Assembly: GCA_023382935.1 (NCBI GenBank) | Contig: JAHDXL010000010.1 | Location: forward strand, 50,111-114,110 | Direction of reading: 5' to 3' | DNA length: 64,000 bases | From: Phycisphaerales bacterium | Lineage (GTDB): Bacteria > Planctomycetota > Phycisphaerae > Phycisphaerales > UBA1924 | Shown: positions 33,202-44,059 of the stretch, piece by piece | Numbering within the stretch: the stretch's first letter is position 1 | How the letters are laid out: the number at the start of each line of letters is the position of its first letter | Made by a program: the position numbers and the translations under genes | Notes under the pieces: generated by a model | What the model saw: only the letters and a program-made list of their open reading frames with translations | What the model was told of the DNA's origin: nothing | Database searches by the model: none

Positions 33202-35034
33202 ATGGTTCTCGGACGCATGATCTCAAGCACCATGTTGCGGTTCGGCCACATGCTGTGCGTGTGGGCAACACTGGCCGTCGTCGCGCAGGGGCAGGGGTTG
33301 CCAAGTCCGCAGGAGAGCGTCGAGGCCGCCCGTCAGGTGGTGGACTGGGTGCGGGCCGGGGCCGTCGAAGGGTCCGCCAGGCCCTTTGCTGGCGCCTGCG
33401 TCACCATCCGGCTGGATGGACGTGTGCTCGGACGTGGTGAGGTCATGGGTGAGGGAGAAGACCCATTGGCCGAGGCGACGCGCCGGGCCCTGCAGCGAGC
33501 CGCGTCGGGCCTCCCGGCCGACTGGGACGTGCGCTCCGAGGCCGCCCGAAGTCGGCTGTGCGTCTGCCTGGAACTGCCCGGCTCGCTGGTCCCGCTCGAG
33601 GCCAAGTCCGATGCCGAACTGGCGCTGGGTGTCTCGCCCGGGCTGGACGGGGTGGCCGTGCGGATGGGCACGCGCATCGCAGCCCGTTATCCGCTCCAGA
33701 TGCTGCCAGCGCGAGAAAACGTGGCGATGGCGCTGCGCTCGCTGGTGGCTGAACTGGCAGACGACCCGGCGCGCGGGCTGGCCGAGTTCGCCGAACTGCG
33801 CCAGGCAGGGTACACGTTCTACCGCTTTCGCACCGTGCAGATGGCCCAACTCGATCCGCGCAGCACCCCCGTCTTTCTGCATCGCGGCGGGCGCGTCGTC
33901 GAGATGGACGAGATCGACATGGCCCGCCTGCGCGAAATGGCTGACGGACTGGCCCGACACCTCCTGCACCGGCGCTGGCCGGGCTCGGAGGGCTACGGGT
34001 TCATGGGCACGCTGGACCCGGTGACCGGCAAGACCGAACGCTTGTTCTCCAACCCCGTCGGACAGGGCCTTGGCATCTCCGCCTTGTGCACCTACATCCG
34101 GTCGCCACATGCCGACCGAAGCACCGTCGAGCAGGCACGCAGGGCGGTCAGCGAACTGGTCCGCGACCTGGCCAAGATCGAGGATGGAGAAACGGAGCCG
34201 TGGTCCGACGCGGCCTCCGGCGCGGCCGTCGCCGCGGCGCTGCTCGACGCGGCCCCCTACCTCGAAGGCGACAATGAGACGCTGGCGACGCTCCGCGAAC
34301 GATGCGTCCAACGGGTGGTCGGGAGTTTCGACGCCCGCTCCGGCGATCTGGCGCCCGGGGTCGACCCGGACGCCTGGGGCCTAGTGTCATACGCGATGGT
34401 GCGCCTGGCTCAGACGCGGCAGGGCGGGGTGCGCCTCGAGCAGGCAGACGCCGCGGTGCGGGCGGCCTATCGGCACACGCCTCCCGCGCGCCTGGTGTCG
34501 CATCTTCCCTGGCTGGGCTGGGCGGACATCGAGGTGGCCGGGGCAGGACCGGTCAAGGGCGCCACGCTGCTACTCAACACGCGACGGCAGATCGCCGAGC
34601 ACCAGCTCGACGCGCTGAGTCTGGCCCCGGATGACCGCGATCTGTCGGGAGCGGTGGTGTTTGCAAAGGGCTCCAACCCGCTGCCCGACTGGCAGTCCAT
34701 CCGCCCGCTTCCTCTGCTGGCCGATATGCTGGGCGACGAGCGTCTGACCGGAGGCACGCTTCATGACGGCGAGGCGGGCACCGAACTGGGTCATGTGCTG
34801 GGGCTGCTGCGCTACGCGCGACAGTTGTGCGCCGAATCGGCCGACGGGCACATGTACGCCCGCGCCGACCGTGCGGCCTGGGGCGTCCGCATGTCGCTGT
34901 GGGATCCGCGCATGCCCATCGAAGCGTCGGCGTTGACGCTGGAAGCGGTGTGCCGGACCCTCGCGGCGGTCGAAACTTTGGCCGGACGAACCGACAGACC
35001 GGCAGAAGGCGCCAAGGGCGCGCAATCGCCCTGA
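33202..35034 (+). CDS. Exported protein of unknown function (610 residues)
   Basis: The start at 33202 follows GAGGGT with a 5-nt spacer and gives a signal peptide (TMLRFGHMLCVWATLAVVAQGQG). Residues about 55-130 (FAGACVTIRLDGRVLGRGEVMGEGEDPLAEATRRALQRA) form an alpha/beta unit faintly like AMMECR1. The rest is helix-rich with repeated Ala/Leu-containing segments (YSMVRLAQ-type pairs and GLGISALCTYIRS), suggestive of an alpha/alpha-toroid as in terpenoid-cyclase-like glycan enzymes. No catalytic motif can be named. It precedes gyrA by 95 bp on the same strand. Confidence 0.75.
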   Translation: MVLGRMISSTMLRFGHMLCVWATLAVVAQGQGLPSPQESVEAARQVVDWVRAGAVEGSARPFAGACVTIRLDGRVLGRGEVMGEGEDPLAEATRRALQRAASGLPADWDVRSEAARSRLCVCLELPGSLVPLEAKSDAELALGVSPGLDGVAVRMGTRIAARYPLQMLPARENVAMALRSLVAELADDPARGLAEFAELRQAGYTFYRFRTVQMAQLDPRSTPVFLHRGGRVVEMDEIDMARLREMADGLARHLLHRRWPGSEGYGFMGTLDPVTGKTERLFSNPVGQGLGISALCTYIRSPHADRSTVEQARRAVSELVRDLAKIEDGETEPWSDAASGAAVAAALLDAAPYLEGDNETLATLRERCVQRVVGSFDARSGDLAPGVDPDAWGLVSYAMVRLAQTRQGGVRLEQADAAVRAAYRHTPPARLVSHLPWLGWADIEVAGAGPVKGATLLLNTRRQIAEHQLDALSLAPDDRDLSGAVVFAKGSNPLPDWQSIRPLPLLADMLGDERLTGGTLHDGEAGTELGHVLGLLRYARQLCAESADGHMYARADRAAWGVRMSLWDPRMPIEASALTLEAVCRTLAAVETLAGRTDRPAEGAKGAQSP

Positions 35035-35129
35035 AAAGCGGCCATTTCGCGCCTAGAATGGACTCCGGGGCGGGCACATTTGCGTGAGGTTCACCCTGAG
35101 GCGTCCACCCTGCTCGGGAGCCTTCTTGC

Positions 35130-37886
<2,757 letters not shown>

Positions 37887-37905
37887 TCTGATACACTGGT
37901 GGGCC

Positions 37906-38250
37906 ATGGCCACCGACTGGTCCGACAAGATCGTGCTGGCGAACCTGAGCGACGAACCCGCCCTTTCGGACGAGTTATCGAGCATCGCCGAACGCCTGAC
38001 CTCGCAGGAAGGGGCCGCTACGCCCCACGTTGTGCTCGACTTCTCGGGCGTCACCTACATCAACAGTTCCAACATCGCGCAGTTGCTCAAACTGCGCAAA
38101 CTGCTCGGCGAGGCCGGGCGCCAACTCCGCATCTGCGGGCTCAACGACGAAGTCTGGTCCGTGCTGCTGGTCACCGGGCTGGACCGCGTGTTCAAGTTCG
38201 AGCCCGACACGCTGACGGCCTTGGCGGGCCTGCAGATGATGGACGAGTAG
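37906..38250 (+). CDS. STAS-domain protein (anti-anti-sigma factor type)
   Basis: A 114-residue single STAS domain, the size of SpoIIAA-like anti-sigma factor antagonists. VVLDFSGVTYINSSNIAQLLKLRKLL contains the family Asp-Phe-Ser-Gly and the Ser54/Ser55 pair where regulatory phosphorylation normally occurs. The glycine usually following that pair is Asn here. Such proteins release an anti-sigma factor when dephosphorylated. No partner kinase or sigma factor is encoded nearby. It lies 19 bp after gyrA and may be co-transcribed with it. Confidence 0.85.
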   Translation: MATDWSDKIVLANLSDEPALSDELSSIAERLTSQEGAATPHVVLDFSGVTYINSSNIAQLLKLRKLLGEAGRQLRICGLNDEVWSVLLVTGLDRVFKFEPDTLTALAGLQMMDE

Positions 38251-38563
38251 CCACCCGCGCCCCCGCAACCCGGGGCGAGTAGCCGAAAGCCGCGGAGCGA
38301 GCCCCCCGACCAGCGACCGATTGCCCTCGCTTGCCGGCATCATCGTGGTGTCCAGGTCGCTGAACGTCGTGCCGGCCCACCGCGATAGGGGATGTTCCGC
38401 CTTTTGCTCAGCGTCTGCCGAAATTCGGCGAATCCTGTGATTCGGAGGGCGTCATCCATTAGGCTGGCTGTGTGTGGATCTTCGCCCGCCCGAGGGGGCC
38501 GATGGCCGGTTTCCCTTCAATGCGTCGGGCAGGGCGGGCCACGCCTTCGGAGAGGAGGTCATC
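38251..38563. other. Intergenic region without a recognisable gene
   Basis: No ORF with coding character and no RNA gene recognised. It contains GCCGAAATTCGGC at 38417-38429 (6-bp dyad around a single A), which could be an operator for the downstream secreted-protein gene, and the ribosome binding site AGAGGAGG at 38551-38558. Confidence 0.4.
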
Positions 38564-39238
38564 ATGCCCAAACGCTGGACCGCCGTGGCCGCGTCGGCTG
38601 TCGCGATCGTCGCCGGGAGCGCCGCCGCCGGACCCCTGTTCACGTACCTGTCATCGGAACGCTACGTGGAAGGCTGGGCGAACGGTCCATTCATGCAGCC
38701 GCCGCAGTACGACTATCAGCGCCTCGACGCCACGGGCTTCCTTCCTGAAACGCTGGACCTTTTCGTCTTTGTTCAGGACGATCTCGGACAGCGCGTCAGC
38801 ACCCGCGTCACCCAGGATTCCTGGATTCACTCGCAGGGATTCATCGTCAGTGGACGCGCCACCGGCGACCTCGGCCCGCCCGCGGGATCATCCGAGGCCT
38901 ATTCCCACTCGCGCTTCGTCCTCCAGTTCCAGGTCTCCCGCGACATGCTGGTGCCTCTTTTCCTGCACGTCACTGACAACGAGGAGCCATATGCCGAGTT
39001 CCACTTCACCGGGCCTGGCGTGGACATGCACTACCTTCCCTACGACCAGCCTCAGATCTTCTTCGAGGGCATGATCGCGCTGGCCGCCAGCCAGACCTAC
39101 ACCATCGCCCTCGATGTGCGGGGCGAAAGTTGGATGGAGAGCCACGCGCTCTACGAACTGCAATTCTGGGTGCCCGCGCCGTCCACGGCCGCGGTGATGG
39201 TCATGACGCCCGTGCTTTGTGCTCGCCGTCGTCGCTGA
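38564..39238 (+). CDS. PEP-CTERM-like sorted secreted protein
   Basis: 224 residues from an ATG preceded by AGAGGAGG. A signal peptide (MPKRWTAVAASAVAIVAGSAAAG) is followed by a beta-rich domain with no recognised family (YDYQRLDATGFLPETLDLFVFVQDD, AEFHFTGPGVDMHYL). The C-terminal tail is VPAPSTAAVMVMTPVLCARRRR: PAP motif, hydrophobic helix with one Cys, terminal arginines. Exosortase-dependent surface sorting is inferred. A strong terminator follows directly. Confidence 0.8.
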   Translation: MPKRWTAVAASAVAIVAGSAAAGPLFTYLSSERYVEGWANGPFMQPPQYDYQRLDATGFLPETLDLFVFVQDDLGQRVSTRVTQDSWIHSQGFIVSGRATGDLGPPAGSSEAYSHSRFVLQFQVSRDMLVPLFLHVTDNEEPYAEFHFTGPGVDMHYLPYDQPQIFFEGMIALAASQTYTIALDVRGESWMESHALYELQFWVPAPSTAAVMVMTPVLCARRRR

Positions 39239-39263
39239 CGCCGCGTGCTCGCAAGCCCGACCC

Positions 39264-39304
39264 AGGTGCGGCCGACGCGCTCGACCGCACCTACTCTTTT
39301 TCTC
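39264..39304 (+). terminator. Rho-independent terminator
   Basis: Perfect 8-bp stem AGGTGCGG / CCGCACCT, 13-nt loop, followed by ACTCTTTTTCTC. Confidence 0.8.
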
Positions 39305-39326
39305 CCACGTCACGCGGAGATGACTC

Positions 39327-39704
39327 ATGCACTCGCGCTCGCTCTCGATCGTCCTGCTCGCACTCGTCGCCCTGCTCCCCGCCTGCGGCAAGCGCTCCGT
39401 CACCGTCCGCAACGCCACTCAGCGCGCCGTCGAAGTGCGCCTTGTCCACGACGCATTCCTCTCCGGCGAACGCACGCTGGGGCAGTCTCGTCTCCAGCCC
39501 AACCAGTCGGTCACCTTCGGCCCGCTGAAGAACGTGCCCCCCCTCGATCCGGTTGACCTCGAAGTCTCCCTGACCGGCGACTTTGGCGACGTCCCGCTCA
39601 AGCACCGCGTCGACAAGAAAAACGTCAACCTCGTGATCGAGCCCGCCGGCCTCGATACCTGGGCCGGTATCGTCATCCGCCGTACCGACCAGCGCTACGA
39701 GTAG
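39327..39704 (+). CDS. Small lipoprotein of unknown function
   Basis: 125 residues. A lipoprotein signal peptide has a good lipobox (ALLPAC, Cys20), so the mature protein should be lipid-anchored. The mature part is a single predicted beta-sandwich (SVTVRNATQRAVEVRLVHD, LQPNQSVTFGPLKNVPPLDPVDLEVSL), similar in outline to small immunoglobulin-like lipoproteins. No family is recognised. The gene stands between a terminator and the convergent PAAR-like gene. Confidence 0.75.
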   Translation: MHSRSLSIVLLALVALLPACGKRSVTVRNATQRAVEVRLVHDAFLSGERTLGQSRLQPNQSVTFGPLKNVPPLDPVDLEVSLTGDFGDVPLKHRVDKKNVNLVIEPAGLDTWAGIVIRRTDQRYE

Positions 39705-39801
39705 GCATCGTCCCTCGCCGAAACGAGCGCCGGCATCCAGCCGCCCCGCTCCCATGCGAAACGCTGAAACGCGATTGGCGCACCTCGCACCGCGGCACTT
39801 G

Positions 39802-40152
39802 TCACTTCTGCTGCACGACGTGCGTCAGTTCATGCCCGATCAGACTCTGCCCCTTGCCCGCGCGCGGATCCACGAACACCACTTGGCTTCCCGCCCGCGC
39901 GTCGTACTTGGGATCCAGTTTCGGGTTGAACGCAACAGCCTTCAACTTCATCGCCGAGGCCTGTTCCTTCAGCGTGCCGCTCGTCACGCCTCCCACCAGG
40001 CTCGCCTCGTCTCCCGTGCTGACCGGAATCTGCGAGCCGCGCACCATGATCGCGTTGGCCTTGGGCGAGAACCTGGCAGCCCCTGCCTGGCTGGTGGACA
40101 TGTTCGGATACGGAACCGGAACATTCCCCGCCGGTTGACTGACCTGTGACAT
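39802..40152 (-). CDS. PAAR-like (DUF4150-type) protein with a terminal HExxH motif
   Basis: 116 residues from an ATG with AGGAGA 5 nt upstream. Residues 11-70 match the PAAR-like DUF4150 pattern of secretion-spike and toxin proteins (VPVPYPNMSTS, STGDEASLVGGVTSGTLKEQA). Residues 73-116 resemble the core of DUF4157, the metallopeptidase-like domain of contractile-injection-system cargo, ending in GQSLIGHELTHVVQQK, with HELTH at 107-111. The protein stops five residues after this motif, so a third zinc ligand is missing and peptidase activity is unlikely unless supplied by another chain. No injection-system gene is in the window. Confidence 0.6.
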   Translation of the reverse strand: MSQVSQPAGNVPVPYPNMSTSQAGAARFSPKANAIMVRGSQIPVSTGDEASLVGGVTSGTLKEQASAMKLKAVAFNPKLDPKYDARAGSQVVFVDPRAGKGQSLIGHELTHVVQQK

Positions 40153-40231
40153 GCTGTCTCCTCTGGCTCGCTCTCACGCTGCTCGCCGGAGAGTCCACCC
40201 TGTTGCTGACCCACTTCGATTCGCCCGCGCT

Positions 40232-40528
40232 TCACTGCCGCCAGGCGCACAGTTCCCGTCCGATCGTGCTTGTGCCTTTACCCGAACGCGGATCCGCAAG
40301 GCCCTTTTTCCACCCTGTGAGCGCGTCGTACCTGCCGTTCAGCCGCGGGTCGAACCTGCTGCTGCCCGCGCGCGCTTCCTCGCGCCCGCCCGGCCGGAGG
40401 CACAAGTCCTCGTCATTGTCCAGATCCCCCGCATCCGCCTGCGGCCGCTCGCGGCCTCGGCCGTGTCTGCACACGCTCCGCCGACCCGTCTTCAACCCCC
40501 GCTCACTGTTGTGCAAGGGACTTGACAT
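40232..40528 (-). CDS. Diverged relative of the adjacent HExxH protein, probably degenerate
   Basis: 98 codons from an ATG with GGAAG upstream. The C-terminal half aligns with the preceding protein: RFDPRLNGRYDALTGW, GLADPRSGKGTSTIGREL against AFNPKLDPKYDARAGS, FVDPRAGKGQSLIGHEL. The zinc motif HELTH has become RELCAW, and the PAAR-like half is absent. The N-terminal half is Arg-rich and of doubtful coding character. I read it as a tandem, decaying copy or a related non-catalytic module. 40529-40651 holds only the nuoE upstream region. Confidence 0.4.
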   Translation of the reverse strand: MSSPLHNSERGLKTGRRSVCRHGRGRERPQADAGDLDNDEDLCLRPGGREEARAGSSRFDPRLNGRYDALTGWKKGLADPRSGKGTSTIGRELCAWRQ

Positions 40529-40651
40529 CGTTGCTTCCGCTGTCCTTTCGGCTTGAAAGCCAGTTGGGAAGCGAAAGCCCCGATCTCCGCTCACGCGCCC
40601 CACTCATGCACACCCCTCAGCGGGCTACCATGCTCTCCCTCGGAGGCACCC

Positions 40652-41200
40652 ATGGCCTGGATCACCAAGAAATCGGCGACCACCAAGATCGAACGCCGCG
40701 ACGAGCCTTACCTCACCGCCGAGATGCGGCGAGAACTCGACGAAAAGTACCTCCCCCGCTTCGAGGTCAAGAAAGGAGCACTCCTCCCCGCTCTCCACAT
40801 GATCCAGCACCACTATGGGTGGATTCCAAAACAGGCCATGCTCGAAATCGCTGAGCACCTCCAGATCGCGCCTTCAGAGGTCTACGACACGGCGTCGTTC
40901 TATGAGGAATACTGGCTCCACCCCAAGGGTAAACACCTGGTTCAGGTGTGTCGCTCCATCGCCTGCGAGTTCTGCGGGCAGCGGGACGTGACCGAAGCGT
41001 TCAAGTCCAAACTCGGCATTGATGTCGGAGAAACCACCGAGGACGGGCGGTTTACGCTCATCGAACTGGAGTGCCTGGGCTCCTGCGGCACCGCCCCGGT
41101 GGCTCTGATCGACGAGACGCTGTACGAGAATCTGACCCCCGACAAGGCCTCGCGCCTGATTGACAGAGTAGCCGACGCCGACGCCGGTGAACATGGGTAA
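40652..41200 (+). CDS. nuoE: NADH-quinone oxidoreductase subunit E (24 kDa, 2Fe-2S)
   Basis: 182-residue thioredoxin-like ferredoxin subunit of complex I. Four cluster ligands are visible: Cys100 and Cys105 (QVCRSIACEFCG) and Cys141 and Cys145 (LECLGSCGTAP). EVYDTASFYEEYWLHPKGKHL is the usual preceding block. The start at 40652 follows CGGAGG. It is not followed by nuoF/nuoG; instead tRNA-Thr, tuf and the secE-nusG block come next, so it is a detached complex I gene. A second role with a different NAD-reducing partner cannot be excluded. Confidence 0.93.
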   Translation: MAWITKKSATTKIERRDEPYLTAEMRRELDEKYLPRFEVKKGALLPALHMIQHHYGWIPKQAMLEIAEHLQIAPSEVYDTASFYEEYWLHPKGKHLVQVCRSIACEFCGQRDVTEAFKSKLGIDVGETTEDGRFTLIELECLGSCGTAPVALIDETLYENLTPDKASRLIDRVADADAGEHG

Positions 41201-41306
41201 TCCCTCGGTGGTTGAAGGGGCGGGTTGACCACCGATCGGGGGGAACTATGATCTGGGCCCCCGTCTGAGCGTGCCGCCCGGGCGGGTGTTCGTGTCTCGA
41301 CTCATC

Positions 41307-41378
41307 GCCGCTGTAGCTCAGTGGTAGAGCGCACCCTTGGTAAGGGTGAGGTCACGGGTTCAAGTCCCGTCAGCGGCT
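41307..41378 (+). tRNA. tRNA-Thr (GGT anticodon)
   Basis: 72-nt cloverleaf. The acceptor stem is GCCGCTG / CAGCGGC, the D-arm GCTCAGTGGTAGAGC, and the anticodon stem CACCC / GGGTG with loop TTGGTAA (anticodon GGT). The T-arm is ACGGGTTCAAGTCCCGT and the discriminator base T. CCA is not encoded. It lies upstream of tuf, the common bacterial arrangement. Confidence 0.95.
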
Positions 41379-41627
41379 GTGGGAGGGCTTGTCGGGAAGG
41401 TTCCCGTCGGGCAATACGGTTGAGCGCCCTCGAATCCGCCTGAGATTGTCCGGGTGGGGTCGAAAGTCGGGGGCGGGTGGGGTAATGATTCGTTCTCGGG
41501 CTCGCAGTCCGGGCACGTCGGGCATTGGGCCGACGGCGTCCGGTCCGCCGGCTTCGAGGTGTTGTTCAGAGAAACAGTGGTCCGAGCGACTCGGGCCGAC
41601 CCAGGGTTTGAAGCGAGGGATTCCGCG

Positions 41628-42830
41628 ATGGCGAAAGGAACTTTCGAGCGCACCAAGCCGCACGTCAACGTCGGCACCATCGGTCACATCGACCACGGCA
41701 AGAGCACGCTGACCGCCGCTCTCTCGGCGCGATCCGCGGTTCGTTTCGGCGGCGAGGTCAAGACCTACGCCGAAATCACCAAGGGCGGCACCGTGCGTGA
41801 CGCCAACAAGACGGTGACCATCGCCTCGTCTCACACCGAGTACGAGACCCCCAACCGTCACTACGCTCACGTCGACTGCCCCGGACACGCCGACTTCGTC
41901 AAGAACATGATCACCGGCGCCGCACAGATGGACGGCGCCATCCTCGTGGTCTCGGCGGCCGACGGCCCCATGCCGCAGACCCGTGAGCACGTCCTCCTGG
42001 CCCGCCAGGTCGGTGTGCCGCACATCGTCGTCTTCATGAACAAGGTCGACCTGGTCGACGACCCGGAACTGCTCGACCTGGTCGAGATGGAAGTCCGCGA
42101 CCTGCTCAACAAGTACGACTTCCCCGGCGATGACGTGCCGGTCATCCGCGGGCAGGCCAACACTGCCATTCAGAACCCGCGTGACGACGCCATCTGCAAG
42201 CCCATCGACGACCTGTTCGAGGCGCTGGACTCCTACATCCCCGAGCCCGCACGCGAAATCGACAAGCCCTTCCTGGTAAGCGTGGAAGACGTCTTCTCGA
42301 TCAAGGGACGCGGCACCGTCGCCACCGGACGTATCGAGCGCGGCGTGGTCAAGGTCGGCGATGCGGCCGAGATCGTCGGTCTTTCCAAGGCGAACAAGAG
42401 CACGACCATCACCGGCGTGGAAATGTTCAACAAGACCCTCGACCAGGGCCAGGCCGGTGACAACGTCGGCGTCCTCCTCCGCGGCATCGAGAAGAACGAA
42501 GTCGAGCGCGGGCAGGTTATCTGCAAGCCCGGCTCCATCAAGCCGCACACCAAGTTCAAGGGCCAGGTCTACATCCTGACCAAGGAAGAAGGCGGGCGTC
42601 ATACTCCGTTCTTCGCCGGCTACCGTCCGCAGTTCTACTTCCGCACCACCGACGTCACCGGCTCAGTCTCGCTGCTCGGCGGGGCCGAAATGTGCATGCC
42701 CGGCGACAACATCGAGATGGAAGTCGACCTGATGGACAAGCCCGTGGCCATGGAGCCCGGCCTGCGCTTCGCCGTCCGTGAGGGCGGGCGCACCATCGGC
42801 TCGGGAACCGTCACCGCGATCATCGAGTAA
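41628..42830 (+). CDS. tuf: Elongation factor Tu
   Basis: A 400-residue GTPase delivering aminoacyl-tRNA to the ribosome. The P-loop is GHIDHGKS (19-26), G3 is DCPGH and G4 is NKVD. Domains 2 and 3 are complete ([31 protein letters not shown]). The normally invariant switch I RGITI is replaced by KTVTI (61-65), keeping the Mg-binding Thr64. I know this substitution from other planctomycete EF-Tu sequences, so it is a lineage marker. The start at 41628 follows GCGAGGGA. The 249-bp leader after tRNA-Thr has no other gene. Confidence 0.97.
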   Translation: MAKGTFERTKPHVNVGTIGHIDHGKSTLTAALSARSAVRFGGEVKTYAEITKGGTVRDANKTVTIASSHTEYETPNRHYAHVDCPGHADFVKNMITGAAQMDGAILVVSAADGPMPQTREHVLLARQVGVPHIVVFMNKVDLVDDPELLDLVEMEVRDLLNKYDFPGDDVPVIRGQANTAIQNPRDDAICKPIDDLFEALDSYIPEPAREIDKPFLVSVEDVFSIKGRGTVATGRIERGVVKVGDAAEIVGLSKANKSTTITGVEMFNKTLDQGQAGDNVGVLLRGIEKNEVERGQVICKPGSIKPHTKFKGQVYILTKEEGGRHTPFFAGYRPQFYFRTTDVTGSVSLLGGAEMCMPGDNIEMEVDLMDKPVAMEPGLRFAVREGGRTIGSGTVTAIIE

Positions 42831-42836
42831 CCACCG

Positions 42837-42872
42837 CGTGCCGTCCGTGACAGCGGACGGCACGTCTTTCCC
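42837..42872 (+). terminator. Terminator or attenuator between tuf and rpmG
   Basis: Perfect 11-bp stem CGTGCCGTCCG / CGGACGGCACG with 6-nt loop, followed by TCTTTCCC. The short T-run suggests partial read-through into rpmG. Confidence 0.7.
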
Positions 42873-42913
42873 GCCGTCGTCCGGTGGGGCAACGCAGGAA
42901 CAGGAACGCACCA

Positions 42914-43096
42914 ATGGCGAAGAAAAAGGCCGCTGCGCGCGAATATGTCTGGCTTCAGTGCTCCGAGAGCGGTGATCTCAACTACCGCACCTCGGTGAAC
43001 GTCAAGGGCGGTTTGCCCGAAGAACTCAAGAACGGCATGAACAAGTATTGCCCCAGGCTCCGCAAGCACACGCTGCACAAGATCAAGCGGAAGTAA
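42914..43096 (+). CDS. rpmG: 50S ribosomal protein L33
   Basis: 60-residue large-subunit protein; [17 protein letters not shown] and [19 protein letters not shown] are the L33 core. The zinc-ribbon form of L33 has two CxxC pairs; here only one Cys of each pair remains (Cys16 with Ser19, Cys46 with Leu49), so a normal four-Cys zinc site is not possible. It lies between tuf and tRNA-Trp. Confidence 0.93.
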   Translation: MAKKKAAAREYVWLQCSESGDLNYRTSVNVKGGLPEELKNGMNKYCPRLRKHTLHKIKRK

Positions 43097-43193
43097 CCAG
43101 GAAGTGGGCAACGGGACGTGGGCATTGGGTTCAAAGCCCCAGGCCCCGTGCCTGACGCCCACGCACCCTGACTGCGGCTTCTTCAGCCGCCTG

Positions 43194-43266
43194 ACGCCAG
43201 TAGCTCAGTTGGTAGAGCAGTGGATTCCAAATCCACCGGTCGGGGGTTCGAGTCCTCCCTGGCGTG
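43194..43266 (+). tRNA. tRNA-Trp (CCA anticodon)
   Basis: 73-nt cloverleaf. The acceptor stem is ACGCCAG / CTGGCGT, the D-arm GCTCAGTTGGTAGAGC, and the anticodon stem GTGGA / TCCAC with loop TTCCAAA (anticodon CCA). The T-loop is TTCGAGT and the discriminator base G. It precedes secE, as in many bacteria. Confidence 0.94.
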
Positions 43267-43341
43267 TTCTCGCGTGAGTCGGCTGATTCGGTCTCCGGGC
43301 GCGTGTCCGAAAAGCGCCGGCTCAGAAGCGGAAGGACTGAC

Positions 43342-44031
43342 ATGTCGTTCGGCATCTACAAGCAGGGACAGGGCTACTGGGTTCGCACGATGACCGCGGT
43401 CTTCGCGGGCGTGCTGTTCCTCGTCGGAGCCTCCTGGGCCTGGAAGCAGGCCGAGAACCTCACCCTCCCGATCAAGGGCTACGTCCTCACGCTCAACGTC
43501 ACCGGCGACCAGCAGCCTGCGCCCGGCTCCACCGTCCAGATCGAGCGCATCGGCTCCAGAGATGTGGTTGAGCCGGTCGCCTCCGCCCGCGTCGAGAGCC
43601 TGGCCGTCTCCGGCACCGGCCGCGGCGTCCTGACCATCGGTCAGATCGAGTTCGCCAAGGGCCATGCCGCCATTCCCAGCGATGCCCGAATCCGCGCCGA
43701 CGACAGCACCCTCAACTTTTCCGGGCAGGTGGTCGGGCGCGAGTCGATCGAACTGTTTCCCCGCCTCTACGTGCAGGCTTCCATCGCCGGCGTGATCATC
43801 CTCTTCGGCACCATCTGCCTCTACTGGCTGGTGGGCATCAGGCCTGGCACCGTGGACTTCCTCGTCGCCACCGACGGGGAGATGAAGAAGGTCAACTGGT
43901 CGACCCGCAAGGAGATCATCGGCTCCACGCAGGTTGTCATCGTCGCTGCCGTACTCATCGCCGGAATCCTGTTCATCATCGACCTGGCCTTCTCCAACCT
44001 GTTCAAACTCATCGGCGTCCTCGAAGGCTGA
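43342..44031 (+). CDS. secE: Preprotein translocase subunit SecE (extended form)
   Basis: 229 residues, against about 60-130 in most bacteria. The C-terminal 60 residues carry the SecE signature (VDFLVATDGEMKKVNWSTRKEIIGST, then a transmembrane helix). Ahead of it lie an N-terminal membrane helix (MTAVFAGVLFLVGASWAW), a soluble beta-rich domain of about 100 residues and a second helix (ASIAGVIILFGTICLYWLV), so at least three membrane passes are predicted. SecE clamps SecY in the translocon. The start follows GGAAGG. The position between tRNA-Trp and nusG is the conserved one. Confidence 0.93.
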   Translation: MSFGIYKQGQGYWVRTMTAVFAGVLFLVGASWAWKQAENLTLPIKGYVLTLNVTGDQQPAPGSTVQIERIGSRDVVEPVASARVESLAVSGTGRGVLTIGQIEFAKGHAAIPSDARIRADDSTLNFSGQVVGRESIELFPRLYVQASIAGVIILFGTICLYWLVGIRPGTVDFLVATDGEMKKVNWSTRKEIIGSTQVVIVAAVLIAGILFIIDLAFSNLFKLIGVLEG

Positions 44032-44059
44032 TCCAACCATGTCCTCCGGAGCGCACACC

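Noticed and set aside
35085..35112. GG-N10-GC spacing just before gyrA (GGGAGCCTTCTTGC), resembling a sigma-54 promoter
   Set aside because: Only the GG and GC pairs match; the -24 block is wrong, and the predicted transcript start would fall inside the coding sequence.
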